This document shows, in pieces, positions 34,265 through 45,149 of a stretch of 64,000 nucleotides of DNA. Numbering within the stretch: the stretch's first letter is position 1; each line of letters opens with the position of its first letter. Origin of the DNA: Aporrectodea caliginosa (Eukaryota; Annelida; Clitellata; Crassiclitellata; Lumbricidae); assembly GCA_020284085.1 (NCBI GenBank), contig JACEVL010000150.1, forward strand, positions 1,030,616-1,094,615, in the 5' to 3' direction. A program made the position numbers and the translations under genes. The notes under the pieces are model-generated. The model saw only the letters and a program-made list of their open reading frames with translations. It searched no databases and was not told the DNA's origin.

Positions 34265-34650
34265 CAGGCCGGTGTCACGAAATAGAGTATCCCGATACAT
34301 GAGTATCCCCCTCGTAGCGAAATGGAGTATTCGGTTTAGTTTGCATTTTTGGCGGTTTCTAAGTGTATTCAGTCGTACTGTTTGGATTTATTGTACACAT
34401 AAAATATTTTAAGTTGCGTATCTTTAGTTTGTACGTCGACCTGAAATTAATTTACTTCGTTTTTGGTGATTTTGACTGGATTTTCGTCGAGGCTATCGTG
34501 ATGCGTATGACGATGGGGATAGAATGGTTTATCCCCCCCCCCCAGGCCCCCCGGATACTCTAAACCGGTTTATTTCATCCGGGGGGATAAATTCATACAT
34601 CTCCTCGGATAGTCTTAGGACGGATACTCTATTTCGTTATACCGGCCCTG
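34265..34650. mobile_element. MITE with TIR CAGG(G)CCGGT...ACGAAATAGAGTATCC
   Basis: The left end is CAGGCCGGTGTCACGAAATA and the right end, inverted, is CAGGGCCGGTATAACGAAAT; both continue into GAGTATCC. The CAGG start suggests hAT. The 8-bp flanks ATTGTACT and ATAAGAAT do not match, so the duplication has decayed or the ends are slightly off. Confidence 0.65.
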
Positions 34651-34720
34651 ATAAGAATAATTGTATCTTATAAGAAACTGATTCTAAAGGTGGTACTACA
34701 TACAATACGACGCTGACTCC

Positions 34721-34790
34721 AAGGGCCCGTCTCCAAGGGCCTGTCTCTAAGGGCCCGTCTCCAAGGGCCCGTCTTCAAGGGCCTGTCTAT
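34721..34790. repeat. 14-bp tandem repeat, 5 copies
   Basis: Five consecutive units of AAGGGCCCGTCTCC type, with C/T changes between copies. Confidence 0.85.
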
Positions 34791-35059
34791 ACGGTCTTGA
34801 CTCCCCGGTTTCTGACCTGGCACCGAAACTGACCGTAACAACCTGACTTGATATAGCGTCGGTGTTTGAGCTGGTTTCCATGGAGCCGCTTTTGAGAGGC
34901 ATTGAGCAATTTCGGCGATTTACATTACATTTAATTGCGTTACATTACCTGAGTAACTGCATGTATGTAATTGTTGTAATTAAGTAATTCCCCATTTCGT
35001 CAGCTTATGGTTTCTTATCAGTTCTCCTTTGACATCTGTTGATTAGTTGTATTTTGTGT

Positions 35060-35165
35060 TGTATTGGCAATTTATATAGCGCTTCTTAATGAACAAACTA
35101 TACAAAGATGCTCGAGCTGTTTGTCCTGAATAGGTTCTTCAATGGGCGCTATATAAATGCTCAGA
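35060..35165. repeat. Short inverted element bounded by TATATAGCGC motifs
   Basis: CAATTTATATAGCGCTTCTT at the left faces GGGCGCTATATAAATG at the right about 70 bp later, giving a short inverted pair. These motifs are the 3' ends of LINE/SINE copies elsewhere in the window. Confidence 0.45.
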
Positions 35166-35689
35166 ATTGATTAATTACCTCGAAGGTTGATGATCAGTGA
35201 AGTGACCGGTCAAGCAATTAATCAGTCAGTGCACTAGACATTCGTATGGCGCCTTTTGATTACCTATTAATTAATCAATATTCGTTTATATGTTAATCTC
35301 GCATCGCGCCATCCGATCTGATTCTAGAGTGTTAAATAAAGCAGGTTTAACGGCAGGCGAGAACTCCGCCACTGTTCGCTTTCTGACAGTGCCAGTCCCA
35401 AGCCTGGATAAAGGAGGAGGGCGACGCTAATGGTCTTTGTTGCCACACAGCTATAGTCGTTAAAAAGGAAATACACACGTGCACACGCGAATGATGCTCG
35501 CACAGGTTGGAAGACTCCCCAGTATAGGCTCTCGCAAACATGTAGAACCGACAACAGATTGCTCTGCAACCTGACTTGGACATCGTATAAATATGCAGGA
35601 TTTTAAATTGAATTTCGGAAATCGTCCTATGTATTTCTAGTATAGTTATCAATTATATCAGTTGCAAACTCCTGATGTGGTAAAATTAA

Positions 35690-35965
35690 GTCTGTTTCAA
35701 GTACTCAGAGTGCAGGTACAAGTACCTATTTTTAAGCACGTGTTTAAATAAAGCAACTACAAATATGATTTATTATGTACCTCTATGCTGCAGTGACAAT
35801 GCCCTATAAACTAGTTTACGTGTATTTTCAAGTAACAGTCGCACTGAACCGATGTGGTAAACACTATTAAAAGTCTACTTAAGTAGAATTTTTTAAAGTA
35901 CTCCGAGTGCAGTTACAAGCACCCGTGTTGCAAGCACGAGTGCAAGTACTTGGGTGCACGATGTA
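35690..35965. repeat. Repeat with AAGTACTCNGAGTGCAGGTACAAG modules
   Basis: The modules at about 35698 and 35898 share GAGTGCAGKTACAAG, and CAAGTACTTGGGTGCACG follows near 35945. It is probably a decayed MITE; its borders could not be set. The rest of 34800-37850 shows no gene. Confidence 0.35.
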
Positions 35966-37856
35966 AAAATAAAATACAGCCCGTAAAAACAAAGTTTTTT
36001 ACTAGATCCATCTAGTATCCTATAATGCGTCTTATGAAGCAGTTACCTCTACAAATATATAGTCCGCGTTCATTTTACGTCATAGCGTGCGTTTAATCAG
36101 GCAGCGCGCCCGTTTTTGTTGCGGCCAATGGCAACGCTGCGTATCGGAAAAGTTGATTCCCCGATTCGAAAAGTTGAGTCCCCGATTCTATAAGCTTGCC
36201 TTTTGGGGAGCTGAAATTTTTATAGAATGAAGTGTCTGCGAGGGCGAGTCTATCTGTAAAGTTTCATGACGATTGAATGATTGTAAGTGATCGAATTAGT
36301 CGTCGCAAGATTTGACTTTTAAGCCTGTGGCTCAAGCAAGCAAGATTTCCGTAAGTTAAACTAGATGGATAAAAAACAAATAGCTTATATGCGCAACTCG
36401 AAAAAAGCAGTTTTAAGCAGTAGTTTCAGTGAGCTTATATATAATGCGGTTTTTAATGCATGTTTTGCATTGAGGTGGAGGGAGAAAGTGTCTGAAGTCT
36501 GAACACAATAGGTCGTAACTCAGTTGCTAAGGTGTGGAACAGACAGGAACAGAAAGCGATGACCCTTGTACGCACGTGAACCGACAGTTTGCGGCATTTT
36601 AGTGGCCGTCTTCAATAAATGTATACGTCGGAGGTACAAAAGCGATATAAGAATATGTCAAGGCTTGTCTCTAAGTCTTTCAGTGGATCGTAAACTATAT
36701 TCTTCATTCTTCATAACCCGGTTGTCACATTGCAGTCGGGACGAAATGTAACACTATTTAGGGCTAGAGAACTGTTATAGGCCAGCTCTTGAAAATAGGC
36801 CTATAGGGCCATACTATAAATATACATAGGCATGCATATTATATAGTCTAATGCGCAAGGCATCAATCGATGGCGCTAACAAAACCATATATAGAAGTCA
36901 ATATCCTGAAGATCAGTCCGATAAGACAAAGAAAGTCAGCCTGCTTGTGGTGGATATAAGCAATTTGGAAAAGGTATAAGCCGAGAACAAAACGAGGACA
37001 CATCCCGAATAAAAGAGCTTAATAAACTCAATGAATAGTGTTGCATGACCAGTGTATACGATTGACTCCGGATTTCCTAAACACGGAAACGAAACAAAAT
37101 ACATTTAGGCCTAATGATGGGAAAACGCGTCCCTCAATTAATATCCATGTACCTGTAAGCCCTGTATGCATATAACGATGCAGAGACTTGTAAGTATTTC
37201 CTGCATGGAACTCTTGAGAGTCATATAATGGTTGCAGACTGATTACGGTATTTAGCCCGCGGTTACGCGATGTATACAGAATAGTGGTGGAGGAGGAAAT
37301 AGTTTAAAAAGTGGAAGGAGTGTTGCCGGTAAAGAAATGAACCTGCCATGCAGCAGAGGCGTCCATCCTATGGGGGAATGAAGCAGAAATCTTCATTGGC
37401 TTTTTAGGGGGGAAATAATTTTTTTTACATTAAACGTCTGCTCAATGATTTTATTATTTTTGAAACAAAGAAAAGCATTTTTCAAATGAAAAACACATCG
37501 ATTAATTTCTTAAATGAAAAACTGAGCAGTAGGCCTACTGTCTCGCCGCTCTGGCAGTATGCCTCTGCCTGTGTACAAGCCTTCATATTTTATAATGCAT
37601 AATGTTGCTGAGTATAGTGAACTAAACGTTAAAGAATTCAATAAAGAATTCAATGAATAATTCAACAATAAATTCGTGATTCAAATTTGATAATCGAAAT
37701 TTTCTCTTTTTGTCGACAATCGTCTGGGACGGTCGTCGGGGGGGGGCAATCTGATGACATGAGGGGTGGGAATGCTTCATAGGCGTAAGGGGGATGGACG
37801 CCCCTGCCTGCCAGTATTGAATATATTAGGCTATACTGACCAAGCGCGTTAACAAA

Positions 37857-38318
37857 TTGACGACCGACACGGTCGTCAACGGTTTTGTTGCCTGTAACAG
37901 GAGCAGCGTTCACAGTGTTATCTGCAACAAAGGCGATCGTACTAATGCGATCGAAACGTATCTGGACGACTGTCACAAGACCAACTCTTGCAATGATAGC
38001 CCTGTATCACAATCGGTCATTATGGGTCATACGAGTTTTAATACTAATCATCTGACTAAAAAGCGCGTGACTGTTCGACTGTTTTCACTGGCAGAGGTCT
38101 CCAGAACTAAAGCTGAAGTCGATTATAGGCCAGGTTTTACATTTGTCCATACAGTTGTTGACAGGAAAACATTTTTGACGACTTTTTACATTGAGCATTT
38201 TAACGATTCAGGCCACTTTCAAGTTCTATGGCTTCTGAGAGACATCTTTAGCTCTTCGCGTCTCCGTCCTCTTTTTAAGTTCATTGACTCTTCTTACGAA
38301 AATTTCCTTGATTCTTAG
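37857..38318 (+). CDS. Unrecognised open frame of 153 codons
   Basis: The frame is open from ATG 37857 to TAG 38318. The predicted protein has no membrane segment, no signal peptide and no motif I recognise. There is no clear promoter, and I could not find coding exons around it. Its length is unusual for chance in AT-rich DNA but not decisive. A shorter antisense frame overlaps its first 120 bases. It could be a transposon remnant or noise. Confidence 0.2.
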   Translation: MTTDTVVNGFVACNRSSVHSVICNKGDRTNAIETYLDDCHKTNSCNDSPVSQSVIMGHTSFNTNHLTKKRVTVRLFSLAEVSRTKAEVDYRPGFTFVHTVVDRKTFLTTFYIEHFNDSGHFQVLWLLRDIFSSSRLRPLFKFIDSSYENFLDS

Positions 38319-38509
38319 TTTTCTTTCTTCTTTGTCTATCTCTTTTCCCCAACTTTTGTATACATTTACGACTTATTATCTTCAGATCTAATATTTCTTC
38401 TCGCAGTTTTATCGTGATCAATCTCTCTAACCGGTTCTTCAATGCTTCTTGAACAATATATGTGTTTATATAAATTCGGTCTGTGTGTGTGTTTGTCTGA
38501 CTGTCAGTG

Positions 38510-39175
38510 CAGCATTTATATAGCGCCATTTTGGAAACAAGGATAATTATACCCGATGCTTCCCTGGATCTCGCTTTCTCTGCTCTGCGCTCTGCTGCAG
38601 TGCCGCTCTCTGTATGCTTCTCCCGCTTCCAAGAGTACATATATATACACACACACCTGGTAAGGTCGACTTCAGCCGCATAAACGGGGGCCATGCATGA
38701 GATGTCGGTAACACATCAGCACTTGGTAGCCAAGGGTTACGTGGTGATACTGTGTGCCTAGAACTGGATCATATCCGTATGGTTGTAATTCTGAGGACTC
38801 TGAAGGGTGCGTCCCATTTGTGGATCCTGTTACATTGATCACTGTATACATAGTTGATATGTTGACTGGCCGTATATATAAAGTTAAGTCTCCCTGTCTG
38901 AGTTAAAATGACCGATCGCAAGTGCAACAAACAAACCACTCAATCATTACAGGCGAATGCTTCTATAAGCACCTCGAGTCCGTAGACCTGTTTAGATGTT
39001 GTTTGAGTATTTAAATACAGAGGCCAACTGTACAGCCTGTCCTTCGTGGTTCGACATAAGGCAGTCGGAAGGTCACACGTATACTCAAATATATTCCGCA
39101 CATATTCGACATATTTTCTCAATTGTTCGGCATATATTTTCAGCATTTATTCAGCATACGGCGAAATAATAATAA
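38510..39175. other. Intergenic DNA with one TATATAGCGCC motif
   Basis: A GCATTTATATAGCGCCATTT motif lies at 38513-38532, and a simple-repeat ATATATACACAC run near 38640. An (ATA)n run begins at about 39166. No gene seen. Confidence 0.35.
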
Positions 39176-39179
39176 TAAA

Positions 39180-39380
39180 TAATAATCTTTTTCTTTATTG
39201 AAGCGCCTGACAAACGCACTGCGCTGTACATTTACATGTTATGCAATTTAAATCTTAACTATAACAGAACAGACAGCCTGCAATACGAGTACAAAGCATA
39301 TCCGCCCTAGGGACTCGAACTCGGTACCTCTCGCTCTCCATGCCAGCGTGTTATTCAATGCGTTATCGGGCCCCCCGAAA
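39180..39380 (-). mobile_element. tRNA-derived SINE (family C), copy 2
   Basis: The minus strand begins GGGGGCCCGATAACGCATTG (A-box region), followed by GAGAGCGAGAGGTACC and an intact B box, GTTCGAGTCCC. The body has TATTGCAGGCTGTCTGTTC. The 3' end, AGGCGCTTCAATAAAG, is followed by (TTA)n. It matches the + strand copy at 22470-22640. Confidence 0.75.
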
Positions 39381-39704
39381 TGCCACGGTTTCTCACACAG
39401 TTGATGGGCATACGGCGAGTCAACATAGGGCCTATATGTGTTAGTTACATATAACAGTGTGTGACCTATTTACGGATGTTTCTATCGATAATAATTCATG
39501 TGAAACCGACTTATCTGTGTATGTTTCTCTTCCTGGATTTTAGTCCTGCAGTGACCATACGGGCTTATTTACATTGTTTGTTTGCCTATTTTGGCTTTCA
39601 GCGAAAGCCTATCTTTCGATATCTGGGCTAGTAGAATGTGCGTGCATGGCACAGTGCCCAATGGCTAATCTAATATATACTTTCATCTGTGCATCTAGCA
39701 TCCA

Positions 39705-40030
39705 ATTCTCCTCCTCTTCATCCTCCTCTTCTTCATCCTCAATCCTCCCTGTACCCTCGATCCTTCACCTCCTGGACCAAATCATCCTCTATCTCAATCT
39801 GCCTCAACTCTCTTCCTCTTCTCTTGCTAGTCTCTCTCCTGCAAGTCTCCTCCTCCTCCATATTCTCCTCTTTCTCAACCTCATCCTCTCTCGGTATCTA
39901 CCGTCTTTCCATTTCCCCTCCTCCTCTTCCTCTTCCTCCATCTCCTCATCCTCTTCTCCTTTTCCTCTGCTTTTTCCTCCACTTATATCCTCGTTCCTCC
40001 GCCTCCTCCTCCTCCTCCCTTTCCTCTCCG
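39705..40030 (+). repeat. Polypyrimidine CTC/TCC tract upstream of the Cip/Kip gene
   Basis: Nearly pure C+T over more than 300 bp on the + strand (CCTCCTCTTC type). It produces long but meaningless Ser/Leu open frames. It sits 350-650 bp upstream of the CDK inhibitor start codon. Confidence 0.8.
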
Positions 40031-40139
40031 CTTTAAATCTCCATTTGTTATTTCAGTTTCCATTTTTGACGCGACCAACGGATCAATCTTCCCTCAGGGT
40101 TTCTCTCTCTTTCAACCCGCGGCCTATGTCTTCAGCGGA

Positions 40140-40369
40140 GCCTCCTCATTGGTCAGCCAAGCGCTGACTTGAGACGTCAATCACGATCCGCCTATAGCTC
40201 CGCCCCTCAGCCATCGGTCCTAGCGGTGAGCCTCGCCTTAAAGCCGACGGTCTTCAGTCGGGCGATCTGGTCAGACGTTGGCAGAAGGTGCGTCTGGCCT
40301 TCCATCAGTGTAGGCGTCAGGAAGGAACTATAGGCAACCGGAAATCTCAGTATCCTGCTCCGTGGCGAC
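40140..40369 (+). promoter_or_regulatory. Probable CDK inhibitor promoter and 5' UTR
   Basis: Within 230 bp of the start codon are an inverted CCAAT box (ATTGG, 40148-40152), a CRE/ATF-like ACGTCA (40174-40179) and a GC box (CCGCCCCT, 40200-40207), in a GC-richer patch. Vertebrate p27 promoters also use CCAAT and Sp1 sites. An in-frame stop (TAG at about 40331) lies upstream of the ATG. The start site of transcription cannot be placed. Confidence 0.5.
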
Positions 40370-40727
40370 ATGGATATATTGCTAAGCGAAGCAAGTTCTC
40401 GCAAACCGCGTTCCGCTTGTCGGAACCTGTTTGGAACTCCGTCGGACGCAACGGAGAACATCCGGTTGCTGCAGCAGCTGAACGAACAGGTGATGGAGAC
40501 GTGTTCACAGCGCTGGAACTTCGACTTCCGGAAGTGTGTTCCTTTGGACGGACGCTACGAGTGGCGACGCCCTGTGGAGGATTTCAACGACCGACGGACG
40601 ACATCTAACGTCGACTGTTCCATCCAAACGGAACCAGACGCAACGACGACGACGACGACGACTACGTCACATCCGGTCGTTACGTCTTCCACGAACTTCC
40701 GCCGGAAGCGACAAGCGACGATAACAG
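40370..40727 (+). CDS. CDKN1: Cip/Kip CDK inhibitor (p21/p27 type), coding exon 1
   Basis: Encodes residues 1-119 of a 142-residue Cip/Kip inhibitor, which binds cyclin-CDK complexes and restrains cell-cycle entry in the nucleus. The CDI domain is plain: cyclin-docking SACRNLFG (15-22), an amphipathic linker helix (about 28-45), then the CDK-binding strand QRWNFDF (47-53) and PLDGRYEW (58-65). The Phe-Tyr-Tyr of p27, whose Tyr88 enters the CDK ATP pocket, has no clear equivalent; FND (72-74) stands near that place. A run of eight Thr (about 91-98) comes from an ACG repeat. NLS-like RRKR (111-114) leads into the PIP box QATIT, completed by the next exon. The start is fixed by an upstream in-frame stop and a good Kozak context (GGCGACATGG). 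The donor is ACAG/GTTAGA, phase 1; without splicing the frame stops two codons later. Confidence 0.93.
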
Positions 40728-42189
40728 GTTAGATGACAACCTGTCACGTTGTTCTGTAGCGTCACCTTGCGACCAGAGCTTTCGTCACGTTGTTAATGAC
40801 GTAAGAAGTCGAGTCCCTCTGAGGAGTCTGTCGAAGAGGCGCTATATAAATTCGTAATTACAAATTACGGGTAATGCGTTATTGAGCATTAGGGCGCTAT
40901 ATAAATGTGATTCTGTTAACTGAGATTCGAATCCTTGACAAATAAGCGAAAGGCAAGCACTTTACAATTTTCCACCATGTCATCCAAGGATGCATCTGCT
41001 TGCATGTGCCTGGTCACTTATATAGCGTATTTACTAGTTCTCAAAGGCTGCTGGGGGCTCAGACACTGAGGCAAGGCGCCATATAAATACCCGGGTTAAT
41101 TATTTTCAAGTATTGCATGGTGTAATGTGGCGTTTAAGTGAGGAGGCCGAGAAAAATTAAGGCGCTGCTGTTCTGCTCGAGCAATGTAGTGCATTGAGCA
41201 TGCCATAATTCACTCACTACAATACACTGCACATGTTTCGATACCCTATTCGACTGACGAGACCGAGAAAATTAGGGCGCTACCGTTAGCGCGCAGATGG
41301 CTGTCTGCTGTGTTTGGGCGTGTTGTAAGTGACCCGTTGAGTTGTATGCAAATGTGACCCAAAGGCCGCGAACCTGTTTCAACACGTCTTCTTACCCATT
41401 GCCCGATGAGGACAACGAGAGAGGACATGTTGACACTCGTTCGAGACGAGTTATCATCTCTCGCTATTAATCTATTTCTCCTTGATCAATTGAGAGATGA
41501 AAGAAATCGTGTATACTTGCTTTCTTTAGGGTATCACTGCACTTGGCCCACACGTTACCCGTATACGCGTGTGTGTGCGTGTGTGCACTGCTAATGCTCG
41601 CTTTGTAGAAGGATACGGTGTAGCCACTGCAGAGCAACAGAGATATTTACAATATTTACACATTAATTATTGGTGAGTTGGTGCATGCACGTCACACAGC
41701 TCTATATGCTATAATAATATATGTAGTCTATCACAAAACGACTCTACACTTATTATTTAATTATCTTATTTGTTTTTATTAATTAATAAGTTTAGACTGC
41801 ATAAATCTGCAGTCAATCCATTATCATTTTATGTGTCTGTTTTTATTATTTAACAGGTTTATCTAGTTAATTATTAATCTGTCGAAACCGTTATAATGGC
41901 GCCTGCAGGGTTCCTCGTAGAGTTGAATTGTTGCTCTTTTTAAAAACTTATTATTTGTTTCTGATGCTTATATAGCCCCACTATACTGACAAGCACCGCT
42001 TGGTGGCGCTATTTGCTCAAGGTTCCTATATACACGGTGAATTACAAAACCCCTTTAGGTCAAGCATTCACCCTAAGAGTAGAAGAGGTGCAGTCTATTG
42101 AGCCATCAACCCAGCCATCCCTGTACTCGATTCCTGACAGTTTCAGGCCTGGTATATAGGAAGAGAGCACCTACATATATATATTATAT

Positions 42190-42450
42190 ACGCCAATCCC
42201 AAATGGCAGATGTGGAAATGAAGTATTCGCCACTTCGTTTTCTTAGCCTCGGCATACGAAAGCCAGTTGCCTCACTCCTCTCCCGCACAGCCCGGTCTTC
42301 CCACGGACAGGGTAAGGTCGATGTACTCATTTCATAGCCACGTTCGATAGGGGACGCTAGTAGAAATCTCGAAACATCTGTCCTGGAAGGGTTTGAACCC
42401 TAAGTACTTGGTAGATAGTCGAGCACGCGAACCACTGGACTGTAGCGCCA
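42190..42450 (-). mobile_element. tRNA-derived SINE (family A) in the CDK inhibitor intron
   Basis: The minus strand begins TGGCGCTACAGTCCAGTGGT (A-box-like) and has the B box GGGTTCAAACCCT. The body TTCGAGATTTCTACTAGC and the 3' block GTCCGTGGGAAGACCG with GAGGCTAAGAAAACG are shared with the other family A copies. Confidence 0.72.
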
Positions 42451-43939
42451 CCTATGTATGTATTTGAAAATTCAAATGTGACAAATTGAATGTTGTCAAG
42501 CTTGTTTTGGCTGTATATGAATCCAGCAGACCGCCTTTCGCGTGCCTTGTACACTGGAGGGCTTCAAAAGATAAGACCGTTATCGGTGAGCCTTTTAGGG
42601 GGCTTCTGCGATTCATCACTGTCGGTGCAGGGGCGATTTAGAGAGGGTAAAGGCGCCGTCGGCCGGGTTACTAGGAACCGTTGATGGCTGTTTGAGGAAA
42701 CCGTTGAGCAGGAGGAGGCGGAGGGCGCCAGCCTATATACGGCGAAGATATATATATATATGCGCGGAACGGCGGCGCCTATATATACGCACGTCCACTG
42801 CGTGTCTGCGTGGCTCTACGGCTCTGTATCTGTATATCTGTCTGGATGTATGCCTTCATATCTGTGTATTTGTATCCGTTTGACTGTATGTTATCTATAA
42901 TATGCGTGCGTTTGACTGCATGTCTTTGGGTCTGTGTCCGTTTGTACGAGTCCCTGTCTGTCCGTCTGTCTGCTTGTTAGCCTGTCTGTTTTGCTTTCCT
43001 GGCTGTTTGCAGTCTGCCTGCTTGTCTCACTGCAATTGGCCTGGATCCATGTCTAGCTTTGTTTATGTCTGCATGCCTGGTTGCCTGCCTTCTCAGTGCT
43101 TCGTGTCCTTGTAGACCTGTCTGCCTGTCTGTTCCGTGTCTCTCGATCGTGCAGTTCCTGGGATCGTCTGCTTCTAGGATCCGCTGAGAACAACTCGCCC
43201 TGGCCTCCTCTGCCTTTGTTCACAGAGGTGTGCGCCACGTGGCGCCGACAAACACACGCGTATGCTTAGGGGGCTTTCGAGGAAACACAGAGCGACACGC
43301 ACGCATAGGCGCAGACGGACGCACACAGAGAACCCTTTGTCTGCCAGTGCTGCCGTCGAAATCGTACACCATCATCGACGTTCGTTGCCATGGAAACGCG
43401 CGTGCCTGCCTCCTCTGGAGCCGTTGCAGCAGCAGCAGCAGCAGCTGTGACTGCGCTCCCGGCACCGGTGCCTCGCCCCTCCGCTTTCTCCTCTGCTCAG
43501 CTGCAGTATCCGCCTACTCCGGTCATCCAGGGACGTGCACCTTCAAACGCCCTTCCCTGGTCGTTTCTTCCCACAACGGGCGCGTGCATGTGTCACCCCT
43601 TGCCCTTCTTTGTCCCTTTAAATGTCACTTTCTGCCTCCCCACTCCCGCACATCGTGCAGTTGCCATTGTCCCTTTAAATCTCCCTTTGTCACCTTCCCA
43701 GCGCAACTGCATGGGCCTTTGTCCATTTAAAATTCCCTTTATTCTTTGTCTCTTTAAAGCTACGTTTCCTATTTGTCCATTTAAATATTCCGTCTGCCTT
43801 TGTCTATGGTTAAATAATTCCTGGTGGCGTCTCTTCTATTCCGTTCGTATTTTGAAAAACGCGTGCTGTAACCGATTGGTAGAGGTCTGAACGCTTCCAG
43901 GGATAATGAGTAACAACGTTGGGGATTTATCTAGACGAG

Positions 43940-43982
<43 letters not shown>

Positions 43983-44090
43983 AAAGACAGAGAGCGAAAG
44001 AGGAAGAGGAGAGAGGAGAGAGAGGGAACAGAGATACACAGAGAGAGACAGAGACAGAAAGAGGGAGAGACAGAGAGCGAGAGAGGATAG

Positions 44091-44127
44091 AGTAGTAAGC
44101 TAATTGCCATGCAATTAGCTTACTACT
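44091..44127. repeat. Perfect hairpin, 17-bp arms, 3-nt loop
   Basis: AGTAGTAAGCTAATTGC is followed by CAT and the exact reverse complement. It stands alone inside GA-rich repeats about 490 bp before the CDK inhibitor exon 2. Confidence 0.9.
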
Positions 44128-44158
44128 GACAGAGGACTGGGACAGGGAGAAATAGAGG

Positions 44159-44520
<362 letters not shown>

Positions 44521-44614
44521 AAATCAAGTTAGGGCACAGCTAAAGATGTTTAACATTGTTTTGGCATAAAAATGTATATTTATATTTATATTTTTTGCAT
44601 TGTTGCTTTTGTAG

Positions 44615-44685
44615 ATTACTTTCCGTGTAAAAAACACATGAGAACAACACATTCCATTCATTCTACAGACGATGGAGCTAAATAA
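44615..44685 (+). CDS. CDKN1: Cip/Kip CDK inhibitor, coding exon 2
   Basis: After a strong acceptor (TTGTTGCTTTTGTAG) the exon completes a GAT codon from the G at 40727. It continues YFPCKKHMRTT to the end GAK and TAA (44683-44685). The join gives QATITDYFPCKK (residues 115-126). This has all parts of a PIP degron: Q-x-x-I at the start, TD just before the aromatic pair, and Lys at +3 and +4. Human p21 has QTSMTDFYHSKR in the same position. The degron form predicts destruction by CRL4-Cdt2 when PCNA is loaded on DNA, in S phase or after damage. Human p21 and p27 also have an intron close to this place. AATAAA overlaps the stop (44681-44686). The exon is short, so it is supported by phase, acceptor and motif together, not by length. 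Confidence 0.87.
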
Positions 44686-44919
44686 ATCAGGTAGATTGTT
44701 ATGTCTTTACGATCTTGTTCAGTTAAAGTAATGACCAATTAATTTTAATTAGTTAAAAACTAATATAAGACAAGAATTTATTCTACGATCGTTTCTTAAC
44801 ATTACGTTATATGTGTATTGTTGTCAAACAGTTTCTCACAATTCTCACCGTAAGGTAAAGAGGTAATTCATCATTCATTTAGCGCTTTTATGTACGTAAA
44901 GTAGACTGGATAAACAACA

Positions 44920-45070
44920 TAAATGAGGACAGGACATTACTTGGACTAACACTGACGGGAGCAATGGACTTGACGAGTGAACGAGGACAATGGAGATCGT
45001 TCATTCGTACCCATCGCCGCCAAAGGGCTGGCGTCAGGAACTGATGATGATGATGATGATGATGATGAAA
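44920..45070 (+). mobile_element. LINE 3' end with (GAT)n tail
   Basis: The sequence reads LTSERGQWRSFIRTH in one frame, then AGGGCTGGCGTCAGGAACTG and (GAT)n. It is the same 3' end as the LINE remnant at 10186-10975. Only about 150 bp remain. Confidence 0.65.
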
Positions 45071-45149
45071 GTAGTCACCTAGCCTATCGACCAGTTCATA
45101 GCAACTGGCTGACTAGACACCAGACTGTCATTAAAACTGTATGACTTAC

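Noticed and set aside
39574..40167. 197-codon Ser/Leu-rich frame
   Set aside because: It is the translation of the polypyrimidine tract at 39705-40030, ending in promoter sequence of the Cip/Kip gene.
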